DNA of 64,000 nucleotides from Chamaelirium japonicum. Lineage: Eukaryota; Streptophyta; Magnoliopsida; Liliales; Melanthiaceae. The position numbers and the translations under genes are program-made. Every line of letters begins with the position of its first letter. The stretch's first letter is position 1. This document shows positions 12,142 through 23,383 of this stretch, piece after piece. The stretch spans positions 38,459,098-38,523,097 of the forward strand of contig OX393549.1 in the NCBI GenBank assembly GCA_947650365.1, in the 5' to 3' direction. Below the pieces are notes generated by a model that ran no database searches, was not told where the DNA came from, and was given only the letters and a program-made list of their open reading frames with translations.

Positions 12142-12630
12142 TTTATTTATACACCCATCTCACCCACAGGCAAGAAGGGTTGAAACGGGCTCTCCTGCAC
12201 TGAATCGCTGCAGTCCTTCTTCCTCTCTGATGGGAACCCACATGAGTATCATGGGAAAACTCGGTAAAACTTCTATCTTTGTTATCGTGATCCTCGCCGG
12301 ATCAAAGAATGTGCTTATAGGTAGAAGGATCTTAGATTGGTGTGAAATGTATAGAGGAGTGAAGAATAAAAAAACCAAGATGGGATTTGCAATGAGGGGA
12401 TTCAACAGGACTGGATGACTAAGAGGGAATTTTGAATCCGACCCAATTTTGGTTTATGAGTTCTTGGCTATGATTTTTTTGGATTACAGCTACAATGAGG
12501 AAGAAAGAGACTGTATCTTATCTGTCGTACCAAATGCCGAATCCTGTGATCTCATGCTGTTGTATTGGGAGGGCAGTATCCTAATTTGAAATGCATTCTG
12601 CCGATCTTTTCTTTGGTTACCATGTTTAAT
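11492..12630. other. Unassigned, possible 5' part of a host gene
   Basis: GC-rich 11500-11900, a (TC)n microsatellite at about 12098-12138, then ordinary sequence. A short exon-like segment (about 12023-12078, MAKETES start) is followed by a GTACGC donor-like site. A 40-codon open stretch lies near 12460-12590. Neither could be connected to a known protein. They may belong with the exon-like segments at 13373-13636. Confidence 0.3.
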
Positions 12631-12788
12631 ACAACCAAGGAACAAAAAGTCGATTTTGACCATGAAATAATGATTTATTTTACAAAATCTTGTGATTTAT
12701 CGCATTTCGGTAACAAAAAACCCCCCCGAAATATTTTGTGAAATTTTGCGAAATATACAACACACAATCTAGTCTACATCATTAGTAG

Positions 12789-12981
12789 CAAGGAATGAAA
12801 GATCGAGGATACTGAAACAAAACATCGTATACAAAGATTTACAAAAATCTGCCGAAATTTTCTCCCTGTGTTCAGCTGTCTCGAAATACCTGTGATATAT
12901 TTCGGAAATTTTTTTTCTCAAAATATCTCAGTTTTCCTGGATTCCGATACGTAACCGATATGTTAGAAATTTGATTCCTTG
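12789..12981. mobile_element. hAT-type MITE, CAAGG/GAAATATCG family
   Basis: It starts CAAGGAATGAAAGATCG and ends ATTCCTTG. Internally it repeats GAAAT/AAATTTC-type text (for example TCGAAATACC, ATATTTCGG). Flanking 8-mers ATTAGTAG (12781-12788) and GTTAGAAG (12982-12989) match at 6 of 8 positions, fitting an aged hAT duplication. A second related start, CCAAGGAACAAAAAGTCG, lies at 12635, so this copy may sit within another member. Confidence 0.55.
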
Positions 12982-13135
12982 GTTAGAAGAACCTTCTCCC
13001 CTTAGCTATTCTTGTCATAATTTCTTCTTTATGTTACTTCATCTCTGATTTGCCTTGTTTATCTTCTCTTGCTATAGTTTCTTGGATATGTTTGGATCTT
13101 CATTTTATGGAATTTGTTCTTTTGATGTCTAATAG

Positions 13136-13347
13136 CAAGGAATGAAATATCGAGAAATATAGCGCAATAACTAGTTTTTTCAGCGTACCGGAATGAAACC
13201 TGGATACCGAAATTCCCAAATTTATTAGTTTTTTTTCCGGATCCGTAACACAGGGTCCCGTAAAAATAGGGATATCTCACAAAATATCGGACGAAATATC
13301 TCGTTTTTTCAGGATTCCGATAGTCAGAATTCAAAAAAAAATCCTTG
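13136..13347. mobile_element. hAT-type MITE, CAAGG/GAAATATCG family
   Basis: It starts CAAGGAATGAAATATCG and ends ATCCTTG, with internal AAATATCGGACGAAATATC. Flanking 8-mers TCTAATAG and CCTGACAG differ only by three transitions, as expected of an old duplication. It ends 23 bp before a strong-looking splice acceptor at 13371-13372. Confidence 0.55.
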
Positions 13348-13372
13348 CCTGACAGTATACTTTCTTCCACAG

Positions 13373-13636
13373 GTTTGCCTGGGGTGCACTCATTGTCCGC
13401 AGATGAACCATTTGCTCTTACTTTCGAAACCAATATATTCAATTTTGAAGAGTTCCACATTGCCTTTCTTGATTTTTTCAGGTAAGAATTCCTGCAACTC
13501 TGTACTTCTGTTTGCCTGATTCAAACATTATAGTTTAATTGCGTATAGTCTTAACTTCTGCTGATTTTGTTCCAGCAAGATTAATTCTGTTATGCCCGGT
13601 AAGCATTATGAAGCTCCACCACTTGAAAAAATATTG
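13373..13636 (+). CDS. Two exon-like segments of an unrecognised host gene
   Basis: Exon-like segment a (13373-13481) lies between TTCTTCCACAG and a GTAAGA donor. Segment b (13576-13636) lies between TTTTGTTCCAG and a GTCAGT donor. The phases agree: a ends with two bases of a Ser codon that b completes. The joined reading has features of a real protein (LPGVHSLSADEPF ... FHIAFLDFFSKINSV ... GKHYEAPPLEKIL). I do not recognise the family. No start exon could be proven upstream, and no clear further exon is seen downstream. It may be a gene remnant or part of a longer gene. What is seen: splice sites, open frame and protein-like composition. That it is coding is inference. Confidence 0.4.
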
Positions 13637-14411
13637 GTCAGTCTAGCTCTTCTTCAAATTTCAAGTTATTTCATTGTCAAATTTGAGTCAGTCCTATTAC
13701 ATATCAGTTTTCATCAGGGTCTGTGGTGAAGGACATTGTAACAACTAACAACACAAATGACTTTTTATGCCTTCTTTTATTGATCAATATCCAATTAGCA
13801 CACTATTAACGGAAACCTTTGGTTCCTTTTTTTCAGGAAGAGTAAAATAGAATTATGCATTGTAATTAGAACAACACATTAAATGCTCAATTCTCTTCTT
13901 CAAGACAAACCCTAAATGGTCATCCTAATAACATGCCGGGAAATCACCATACATTCTCCATTGCTCATAAAATCAGCCTGCACCGTTAGGTGACTGTGTC
14001 AAACTATTCAAGTAGTCTTCGTAGTCGCAAGTAATAATCTAGTAGTTTGGTTGTCTTGTCTGCCAATGACATATGTGCTTCACGATTATACTTATGACTT
14101 TAAATTGCAATAAATGATCGTTGTGTGCTAGACTGCTAGTGTAGGTATGTGATCGCCCTTATCGATCATGTGTACCAAACACTATTGGAAAAGAGGAATA
14201 CAATTTTTGGCAAGAAATTGTGTGAAATATATGTGTTCAGGAGGAATTATCTGAGGTGTTCTAGTGGAACCATGAGCACAAGACTTTAGGATGGTGAATG
14301 AATACTTGTAGGAGAAAGGGTGACTGGGTGGGAACTGGAGACCACCGCAGAAGTTGCTTAACAGATAAATCCATTTATTACTCCTCAATCCTTAATGGAA
14401 TGCTTTAGTAT
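13637..14411. other. No gene seen
   Basis: AT-rich sequence, possibly introns or 3' region of the exon-like segments at 13373-13636. No inverted repeats or coding signal were found. Confidence 0.4.
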
Positions 14412-14941
14412 TGTCACTAATCCTGTGCGCCCTCAAAACCGGTTGTGAGGGGGAGGGAGCAACGGGTATATGAAGACGCATAACTCCCACCCCTTAGCCG
14501 ATGTGGGACTATTCACTCAACACCCACCAGCACGCAAGCACGTTTCAACAGGGACTTACCCGCATGCGGAGAGACGTTAGTGGGGAGAAAGGGTTGCGAT
14601 GGGGCTACTCGGAGGGGAGACGGGGTGAGGGTCTAGCTCTGATACCATGTCACTAATCCTGTGCCCCCTCAAAACCGGTTGTGAGGGTGAGGGGCAATGG
14701 GTATATGAAGACATGAAATCCCCACCCATAGGTAATGTGCGACTATTCGCTCAACACCCGTTAGCACGCAGAGCACGTTTCAATGAGTACTTACTCGCAC
14801 GCGGAGAAAGAGGTGTTAGTGGGTGGAGGCCCACTCAAGGGGAGACGGGGTAGGCCAGCTCTGATACCAAGTCACTAATCCCGTGCTCCCTCAAAACCGG
14901 CTGTGAGGGGGAGGGGACAACGGGTATTTGAAGACATGAAA
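14412..14941 (-). mobile_element. TRIM array, minus orientation, three LTRs
   Basis: LTR copies lie at 14412-14522 (111 bp), 14648-14756 (109 bp) and from 14870 (partial). Each starts like TGTCACTAATCCTGTGC. The two internal segments are about 113-125 bp and end in GCTCTGATACCA, the reverse of a methionine initiator tRNA primer site (TGGTATCAGAGC) directly beside the next LTR. Sharing of LTRs in the order LTR-internal-LTR-internal-LTR indicates a tandem array formed by recombination. No coding capacity. Confidence 0.75.
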
Positions 14942-15070
14942 CAATAGCCAAAGTGGCCAGGCAAGTGACGCTCGCACTGGGGATAGCGAGGAGATGTGCT
15001 AGGAATCTAAGATCCACATCCGGTAGAAGCGTGCCTCTCAGAACAGATGAGGTACCGAGCTGGCCCCACC

Positions 15071-15531
15071 CCTTTACTAATCATGTGCCTCCTCAAAACT
15101 GATTCTTAGGGGGCACGGGATTAGTGACTTGGTATGAGAGCTAGGCCCCACTCCATCTCCCCGAGTGGTCCCGTTGCATCATCTTTCTCTCCACTGACAC
15201 CTCTCTCCACGTATGGTTAAGTCTCCATTGAAACCGCTCTATGTGCGGGTAGGTGTTGAGTGGATATAAAGACACGGAGAGCGCGTGTCTTCAGAGTTGG
15301 TCCCACTCTTGGTATCAGAGCTGGCCCCACCTAGTATCCCCTCGAGTGGATCTTCACTCGCTAACTCCTTTTTCTCCGCGTGCGGGTGGGTACCTGTTGT
15401 AACGTGCTCTCCGTGCGGTCGGGTGTTGAGCGAATAGTTCCACATCGCCTAGGAGTGGGGTTTCCTCTCTTCATATATTCGTTGTCACTCCCCCTCACAA
15501 CCGGTTTTGAGGGGCACAAAATTAGTGACTA
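15071..15531 (+). mobile_element. TRIM array, plus orientation, same family
   Basis: The same family in mirror orientation. Partial LTR ends with ATTAGTGAC are followed by TGGTATGAGAGC (about 15133) and TTGGTATCAGAGC (about 15310) primer sites. The last LTR spans about 15424-15531, with CCACATCGCC and CCTCACAACCGGTTTTGAGG. Together with 14412-14941 this forms a large imperfect inverted arrangement. Confidence 0.65.
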
Positions 15532-15830
15532 GTATATATAACTTACAATAAAGAAAAAAAGAAACAAATAAATCCAAAACCTCAATGAAATGGTAACTAT
15601 TTCTAGGATGTCCTAAACATAAAGAAAACTTCAGTCCTAACATAACCCTAATGATAGTTCATGAGAGTGATGAAACTTTTGGGAAACAGACTAACAGATC
15701 AGTAAATTACTTTTGGTTTTCATGGATTCGCTAATCTAAGACAAATTAGAAATGTATCTGGTTGAAAACCTCTTTTTTGAATTTGAGCTCTCTTGGGCAG
15801 TTTCTTACCTAGAGTCTACACATACGCACC

Positions 15831-15860
15831 CTAGCAATTCTGACACGTGCAACGCACGAC
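15831..15860 (-). mobile_element. Possible Helitron 3' end
   Basis: On the minus strand a small hairpin CGTGCGTTGCACG (plus 15846-15858) is followed after about 12 bases by CTAG (plus 15831-15834). This is the layout of Helitron 3' termini. The element body would lie to the right. No 5' TC end could be placed, so the extent is unknown. Confidence 0.35.
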
Positions 15861-16734
<874 letters not shown>

Positions 16735-16835
16735 TAGTGATACATTGCGGCGGGTGACATGCAGGCTTAACGTGTGGCGACCCCCTTCGGGGGTATTTTT
16801 GGGATTTTTTTTTTTGGGGATTGATCACCCACCCT

Positions 16836-16997
16836 TGGATTGGACACACAAAAAATTTTTGCCCGATCCAAGACTTGTAGGCCGTCCAAATGTGTTGATC
16901 TTTTATCGGTCGTTCAATTTTTTCGCCATTTTGATCAACACATTTGGACGGCCTATAGGTCTTGGATCGGGCTGAAATTTTTTGTGTGTCCAATCCA
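16836..16997. repeat. Fold-back element with about 65-bp arms
   Basis: The left arm starts TGGATTGGACACACAAAAAA and contains GGCCGTCCAAATGTGTTGATC. The right arm carries its complement (GATCAACACATTTGGACGGCC ... TTTTGTGTGTCCAATCCA). A spacer of about 30 bp separates them. No coding capacity; probably a small inverted-repeat transposon. Confidence 0.75.
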
Positions 16998-17000
16998 TCC

Positions 17001-17369
17001 AGAAACACGCTACTTTGCCACAGAGTTAGACACGCATCTCCAAAACCCTAAATAGAGGTTTTAAAATTTGTTGATTTTTTGTGAGGTTGATAACCTTGCC
17101 TTAGATAGCACATCAGCAAAAAATTAGCGCATTCTAAAACCTATAGACTAATCAAATATCCCCTTCAATTTAACGGTTAAAATGAACGGTCGATAAAGCT
17201 CTTTAGATTTGATGCATTTAAAGGGTTTAAAATGTGCTGATTTTTTATGGATGTGCTATCTAAGGAAAGTTGATCATCCTTACAAAAAAATCAACACATT
17301 CTAAAACCTCTATCTAGGGTTTTGGATGATGCGTGTCTAACTCTGTGGCAAAGTTGCGTGTTTCTGGAT
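17001..17369. mobile_element. Fold-back MITE with long inverted arms
   Basis: It opens CCAGAAACACGC and closes with GCGTGTTTCTGG, and the arms match for well over 100 bp (TTTGCCACAGAGTTAGACACG; ACATTCTAAAACCTCTAT). The centre is AT-rich. It lies right beside the fold-back unit at 16836-16997, and both are bracketed by AT microsatellites. No clear target duplication was seen, so the superfamily is undecided. Confidence 0.7.
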
Positions 17370-17375
17370 CTCAAC

Positions 17376-17377
<2 letters not shown>

Positions 17378-17466
<89 letters not shown>
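17378..17466. repeat. (TA)n microsatellite
   Basis: An uninterrupted TA run immediately right of the fold-back MITE, mirroring the run at 16576-16730. Confidence 0.95.
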
Positions 17467-17468
<2 letters not shown>

Positions 17469-17806
17469 ATTATCCGCCTAGTTAGTATCTTTATTCATTA
17501 ATATCTGCTAGGTTAGGGACTACTGGGATTTATAAAGAGGAGAGAGATACAGAGCATGTGGTAGCCATGAAATTACAATTACATATGTGATAATTATGGA
17601 CAGGGTAGGAAGATTAGGATTATATATAGCCATGAAATTACGAGTACCTTATGCATTAATAAATAGGGGCTATTAAGGAGCAAGGGCATATCAAAGGTGC
17701 AAATGGTTAGATTGACATCATTGAAAACACTCAAGGGGTAATGACAAGTGATTGAATTGTTTCTAAAGACCAATGCCTTTTCACTTAGGGCGAGGCTATA
17801 TACAAC

Positions 17807-18311
17807 CACGGAATCAAATGTCGACAAATTTCCTAAGAAATCATCGAAATATGTCTATTTTTTAAGGGTCTGACATAGAAATTGATCGAATTTTTAATAG
17901 TACCAAATGTTCTTCCGATAGAACGAAATGTCGGCCGAAAAATGACCGACATTTGACCGAAATCCGACATTATGTCTTTTTTCTAGACAATTTCACTAAA
18001 AATTTTTATCTTTTTTAACAAAACAAAGCTCATCTTTATCAGTAAGAAATTATATTTTTCATCAATTTCGATTTTTTTTCATAATAGACAATATTTTACT
18101 GTCATCTTTATCCTGACGTATTGCTGAAATATAAACCTGACCAAAAAACGAAAAATTTCCATCGAAAAACACCAAAATTTGACCGAAAAATAAAATATTT
18201 CCACCGAAATTTGTCTTTCCATTTTACAATTTTTCCACCGACAAATTACTGAAAAGTAAATTTTTTTTTTGCCGACTGACATGGACACCAAAAACGACAT
18301 TTAAAACCTTG
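17807..18311. mobile_element. hAT-type MITE, CAAGG/GAAATATCG family, 505 bp
   Basis: It starts CACGGAATCAAATGTCG and ends CGACATTTAAAACCTTG. Flanking 8-mers TATACAAC (17799-17806) and TATGCAAC (18312-18319) match at 7 of 8 positions, the length expected for hAT. The interior reiterates CCGAAATTTGACCG / CGACATTTGACCGAAAT-type text. Non-coding. Confidence 0.7.
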
Positions 18312-18469
18312 TATGCAACCCACAAAATACCGAAGGCATCTCTAACTTCACTTTGAAAAATATACAGCATGTCCTCATTTTCTTCCTGCTCTTTTGGTAT
18401 GACAACCCCCACCCGCTGTCGCCGGCCGTATGCAGGCCTCCGTCTGCCACCGACAATCCTCGACCATTG

Positions 18470-19022
18470 TGTCGTCCTCCCTCCTTTTCCTTTTTCTTCC
18501 CTTCTTCCTCCGTCCTTCTCCTTCCTCCTCCCTCCTATTTCTTCCTCCATCCTCATCCTTTTTCCACCCCTTCTTCCTCCTCCTCCTCTTCTTCTTCCTA
18601 ATCTGTTCCTTCTCTTCTTCGTCTTCCCCTTCGTTCCCTCCTCCTCCTATTGGAAATCTTGAGACTCAGCCATGCCAAGTTGAATGCACCTTCTGCGCAT
18701 CCGCCCCCCACACCCACACACACATAATGCATTGAAGGTGCATTCGGCCAAATGTGTCTAGAAAACATTCAACCATTGTGTGCCGAAATGCATTCCAACG
18801 GTCGAATGTTCTATAGATGCATTCGGCCTCCATGGCTGAATGCACAAAAAGTGCATTTGGCCTCCATGGCTGAATGCACAAAAAGTGCATTCGGCATGGA
18901 ATCGTCGAGTGTTGAGTGTTGCAATTTCTAAGAGGAAGAGAGGAAGGAGGAGGAGGAAGAAGGGAAAGAGGAGGAGGAGGAGGAGGAAGGAGGAAGGAGG
19001 AGGAGGAAGAGGAAGGAGGTGG
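18470..19022. repeat. Polypyrimidine tract, CATGG palindromes, polypurine tract
   Basis: A CTT/CTC-rich tract (about 18470-18655) and a GGA/GAA-rich tract (about 18930-19022) face each other. Between them are two near-identical units of GCATT(C/T)GGCCTCCATGG with GCTGAATGCAC (from about 18812 and 18857). The unit is close to a palindrome. Similar text occurs at 11670-11700. No coding signal. Confidence 0.6.
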
Positions 19023-19594
19023 TGAAGATGATGGTGATGATTGGTTTCGATGGGGCTGACGGGCGGCAGAGATGCGGCAGGTGGCGGTCTGCACGGGTAC
19101 ATTAGAGGGAAAAAAGAGAGTATTCTTTAGGCGGGGGTTGCCTTTGGGCAAACAGGGGTGGTTCTTTAGACATGGGCTACCAAAGGTGAAACATGGGTTG
19201 TATATAGCCTCACCCTTTCACTTATTGTTCAAAACCAAGGGTCAATCTCAACCCCCTCTCATTAAACCGCTCATGTGTTAATTGGTGTCTAATGTAAGGG
19301 GTGTGGCACATGATGTATGTTATTTGTCAATATAGTTTAGAATGGATGAAAAGAGTATACTTGCATTCTAAGTCAGAATTGTAGTGAAAATTTTCTATGA
19401 TGAGTGTTTAATTCTCGTTAGAACCGAGTATATGTGAAAATATGGCAAACTATTGTGATTAATTTTGTTACATTGGTCTAAATTAAAAAAGGTTATGTCA
19501 AGGCATCCCAATACAAGTATACAACTAGAGTTGGTTGGATATTTGGATGAAATAGAGACAAGCTTATGAGTGAGTATTGCATGCTAGTAAGGCT
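19023..19594. other. No gene seen
   Basis: Ordinary AT-rich sequence with no supported feature. Confidence 0.4.
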
Positions 19595-20256
19595 TAAGGG
19601 AAAAAACCAGGGGTAATGTGGCTAAGGTCCTTGCAGCGGATGCTGTGGTAGCTAAAGGACATACAACATTTGATTGTGTGAAAAGCCCCTCCGTAACAAA
19701 TATATTTTCAGTACCCATTTTGCCCCTACATATGGCTGTGCATGAAAGTATATAGAATTCAGATGTATTGACACAAATCACTATAGCATTTGTTACTCTT
19801 TGCGTTGCAGATTGTTACTCTTGCTATAGTGAAATCACTGTAGCATTTTTTTTTTTGAGGAATCTCGTTGACTTTTTTTTTTTTGCTATTGTGAAATCAT
19901 TGTAGCAAAGAGTAACAATCTGCGTATATTGTTACTCTTTGCACCACAGATTATTACTCTTTATGTTGCAGATTGTTACTCTTTGCACCGCAGATTATTA
20001 CTCTTTATGTTACAGATTGTTACCCTTTGCTACAGTGAAATCATTGTTGCAATTTTTTTTTTAATAAATCTCGCTTTAATTTTTTTTAATAGGATAGGGG
20101 TATTTTTATCATTTGTATGGTTTGAAAAAGTCAAATCAGTGGTTGGGAGAACTTACTGTAATAGGGTATTTCGGGGAGGGACCTGGTGCAAAGCTGATAT
20201 GTTGTTTGTCCTTTAGCTAAAATGGTTTTCTTAAAAGGACTTATGGTTAAGTCCCC

Positions 20257-20260
<4 letters not shown>
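19595..20260. mobile_element. Non-coding repeat with imperfect inverted ends
   Basis: The left end reads GGTAATGTGGCTAAGGTCC and 'agctaaaggacatacaac'. The right end contains GTTGTTTGTCCTTTAGCT and GGACTTATGGTTAAGTCC, roughly the complement. The centre reiterates 'agattgttactctttgc'-type units (19790-20035). The same family is seen at 1311-1499 plus 8708-9215, 44330-44784 and 54760-55210. A C-run and an A-run follow (20252-20296). Confidence 0.55.
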
Positions 20261-20287
<27 letters not shown>

Positions 20288-20635
20288 AAAAAAAAAGAAG
20301 GTAACAAGACTACAAATTTATGCAAATTATACTGTCAAGAGCATCAACAGAAGTAATACATGAGACTATGAGAGTAATCTCAATATCCGTGCTAAAAGGG
20401 GATTTGCATTTTTGTGGGAGCTTGGATTCTTGAAGAGGGATATGAATAGATTTGATTATTAGCCCTTCAAGGTATGGGTGGTGAGACAGAATCAATTAAG
20501 CTAGCTCTAAATTGATGGGAAAATGCTTGTCGGGTGTGATACTGACAATATTGTGAGTACCATACTCGTTTTTATAGTTTTCTATATCACATGAGACTTA
20601 TGAAGGCCAACTTGGTTTTAACAGTTGTAAGTTTA

Positions 20636-20883
20636 GGGGTGTTTGGCACGAGGAATTGTTGTTCCGCTTAAACGTCATCTAGAAAAAGGTATTCGAGTCA
20701 ATTACTATTTCCAATGTAATTCGATGGTTCAGCGTCAGCGTTCCGGTTAGCATAGAAACGGACGGAGTGATAAATTATCGTTCCCAAGTTCTTCATTCCA
20801 CTGGAACAAATAGTATCCGTTGAGTTTGAAATATGGAACAATGGATAGAAATAGATGGGTCCGGAATGAAGCCAAACAGCCCC
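20636..20883. mobile_element. Tourist-like (PIF/Harbinger) MITE, 248 bp
   Basis: It starts GGGGTGTTTGGCACGAGGAA and ends GCCAAACAGCCCC. It is flanked by TTA on both sides (20633-20635, 20884-20886). The GGGG-TGTTTGG terminus and TTA duplication are typical of Harbinger-group MITEs. Confidence 0.75.
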
Positions 20884-20886
20884 TTA

Positions 20887-21478
20887 TTTTCTCAAAGCTT
20901 ATGAGCTGGGAATTCATGGAGAAAAGCGGTGTATCTCATTTCATTAACCAACTAATGTTACCATTTAATATAAACTGATATTACCGGTTCTTGTAAACTG
21001 TAAAAAAGAATTGACATCCTGTTGATTCCTTGTCCAATTTAGCTCTTGCATGTTCTTATAATTCCTTCATAAGGGCTCAATAACTACAGACAAATTACCG
21101 AGCAAGTTTATCTTGATTTAAGCAATGTTATGAGGGGAAAAATAAAAAACCAACTTGGTTAGTGTTGCCTTTACTCCGTTGAAAGGGCAAGTATATGAAG
21201 TGAGAAGGGACACAAGCTTTTGGATACCCAACTCAATGTTAATGGTGTGTTGATGGAACATACCACCAACACACCATATAATCAACATGTAGGCCTACTC
21301 GGTTGCTCCTTGGTTGTTGAAGCTTAAACTGTATAATCAACAAGGTAGGCCCTGCCAAGCGGCCTTTTTAGGTTCTTGGTATGCCCCTCTATTGCCAAGT
21401 TGTCGTGGTCAGGTTTTAGCACCAAATTTAGAGGTCCGGAGCCAAGTTGACAACCAGTCTGAAATCCTTGTCAACCTT
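20887..21478. other. No gene seen; 5' flank of the Tat insertion
   Basis: Ordinary sequence with a short inexact repeat ('ataatcaacatgtaggcc' near 21281, 'ataatcaacaaggtaggcc' near 21334). It ends with the target duplication ACCTT (21474-21478). Confidence 0.45.
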
Positions 21479-23269
21479 TGTAGACATTGAAATATTGCCT
21501 AAAGCTAGAGAATCAGAAATTTGGCTAAGTCTGGAAGACTTTATTTCCCTGATGATCAGGGAAATTTTGCTTCCTTACATTCTGAAATTTGGCTAAGTCT
21601 GGAAGACTTTATTTCCCTGATGACCAGGGAAATTTTGCTTTCTTATACTTCATTTCCCTGATGACCAGGGAAATTTTTCTCTGCACTCAGAAATTTGGCT
21701 AAGTCTGGAAGACTTTATTTCCCTGATGACCAGGGAAATTTTGCTTTACACTCAAAAATTTGGCTAAGTCTGGAAGACTTTATTTCCCTGATGACCAGGG
21801 AAATTTTGCTTCCTTATACTTTATTTCCCTGATGACCAGGGAAATTTTTCTCTACACTCAGAAATTTGGCTAAGTCTGGAAGACTTTATTTCCCTGATGA
21901 CCAGGGAAATTTTGCTTTACACTCAAAAATTTGGCTAAGTCTGGAAGACTTTATTTCCCTGATGACCAGGGAAATTTTTGTTTCCTTACACTTTATTTCC
22001 CTGATGACTAGGGAAATTTTTGTCTACACTCAGAAATTTGGCTAAGTCTGGAAGACTTTATTTCCCCGATGACCAGGGAAATTTTGCTTTACACTCAAAA
22101 TTTGGCTAAGTCTGGAAGACTTTATTTCCCTGATGACCAGGGAAATTTTTGTTTCCTTACACTTTATTTCCCTGATGACCAGGGAAATTTTTGCCTACAC
22201 TCAGAAATTTGGCTAAGTCTGGAAGACTTTATTTCCCTGATGACCAGGGAAATTTTGCTTCCTTATACTTTATTTCCTTGATGACCAAGGAAATTTTTCT
22301 TGCTTCCTTACGCTCTGAAATTTGACCAAGTCTGAGAGTAAGGAAAGTACTATATCCCTATCGTCCAAAGGCTATATCTAAGTCAATAGAATGATACTTA
22401 GAGATGAGCATCCTTCGACAAGCCGATATACAAGGCCGAAGAATAATCAAGCTTAAGCTCCTACAAGTAAGCTTACGCTAGATTTTGACAAACTCATTGA
22501 ACCTACCAAGTCAGAAAGGACCGGATCAAGAGTTAACTTGGTTAAAATCTAAGTCGCAGTAAGTCGATTCGGATTTAAGACCCGAACCACAAGTCGTTTT
22601 AATCAGACTGGTTCACTCAAACTCAAAAGGATTAAGCTACCAGTGGAAGTTACAAAACCACTCAAATATGATCCTAACCATCAAGGAAGTTATATAAACC
22701 ACCTGGAAGTTTCCCTAACCATCCAAGGGAAGTTATAAAAACCACCAGGAGGTTGCTTCAACCACCCGAAGTAGTTATTCTCTACAATAACTACTTCGAC
22801 CCTTATAAAAGGAGGGACAAGAAGAGAAGAAGGGATCTTTGGCCATAGCAACAAGATCCTACAAAGCTCCCGACTGAAGATACTTCAAAGCTCCAAGAAA
22901 TCCCGGAGAAGAAGAATCGAAGATCGAAGCAAACCAAAGAAAATCGAAGACCGAAGATCGAAGAAGAAGATGGAAAATTAAAAGAATCAAGTCCAAAGCA
23001 AGTCGAAGAACAAGTGAAGATTCTAGGAGAAGAAGAGTAAAGCAAAGCCCCTAGCCGATCACGCGCAAGGCCCGGAAGGATCAAGCACCGCAACGCTCTT
23101 CTCTTTTCATTTTCTCACTTGTTGTAATCTTTGTACTTCGAAATCGAGTATCAAAGGATCAAAGACGGATTTCCCCGCAATCTCCTGATATACATATTGT
23201 ACTCCGCTCCCTCGAAGCGAGTCCTTTGAAATTTGTACTTGAGTGAAAAATCAAATATTTGCTCATACA
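21479..23269 (+). repeat. 5' LTR with hairpin-repeat array
   Basis: The U3 part (about 21513-22300) is an array of units of about 35-70 bp reading 'GGCTAAGTCTGGAAGAC' then ATTTCCCTGATGACCAGGG. About 14 copies of the ATTTCCCTG-ATGAC-CAGGGAAAT hairpin occur. A downstream TATAAAAGGAGGG (22803-22815) looks like the TATA box of the element. Confidence 0.9.
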
Positions 23270-23383
23270 AATATTTTGGCACGCCCGGTGGGACCTCCGT
23301 CTCCTTTCATCCCTCCATTTCGTTGGTTCTCATACTCGAAGTTTTCTTCCTTACGAAGGATTCTTCTAATTCAAATTTTCAAC

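Noticed and set aside
21513-22300. CRISPR-like array
   Set aside because: Regular hairpin repeats, but in a plant LTR, present in both LTRs, with no unique spacers and no cas genes.
22803-23093. Minus-strand 96-codon frame, repeated at 37246-37536
   Set aside because: Part of the Tat LTR, duplicated with it, with no protein-like conservation.
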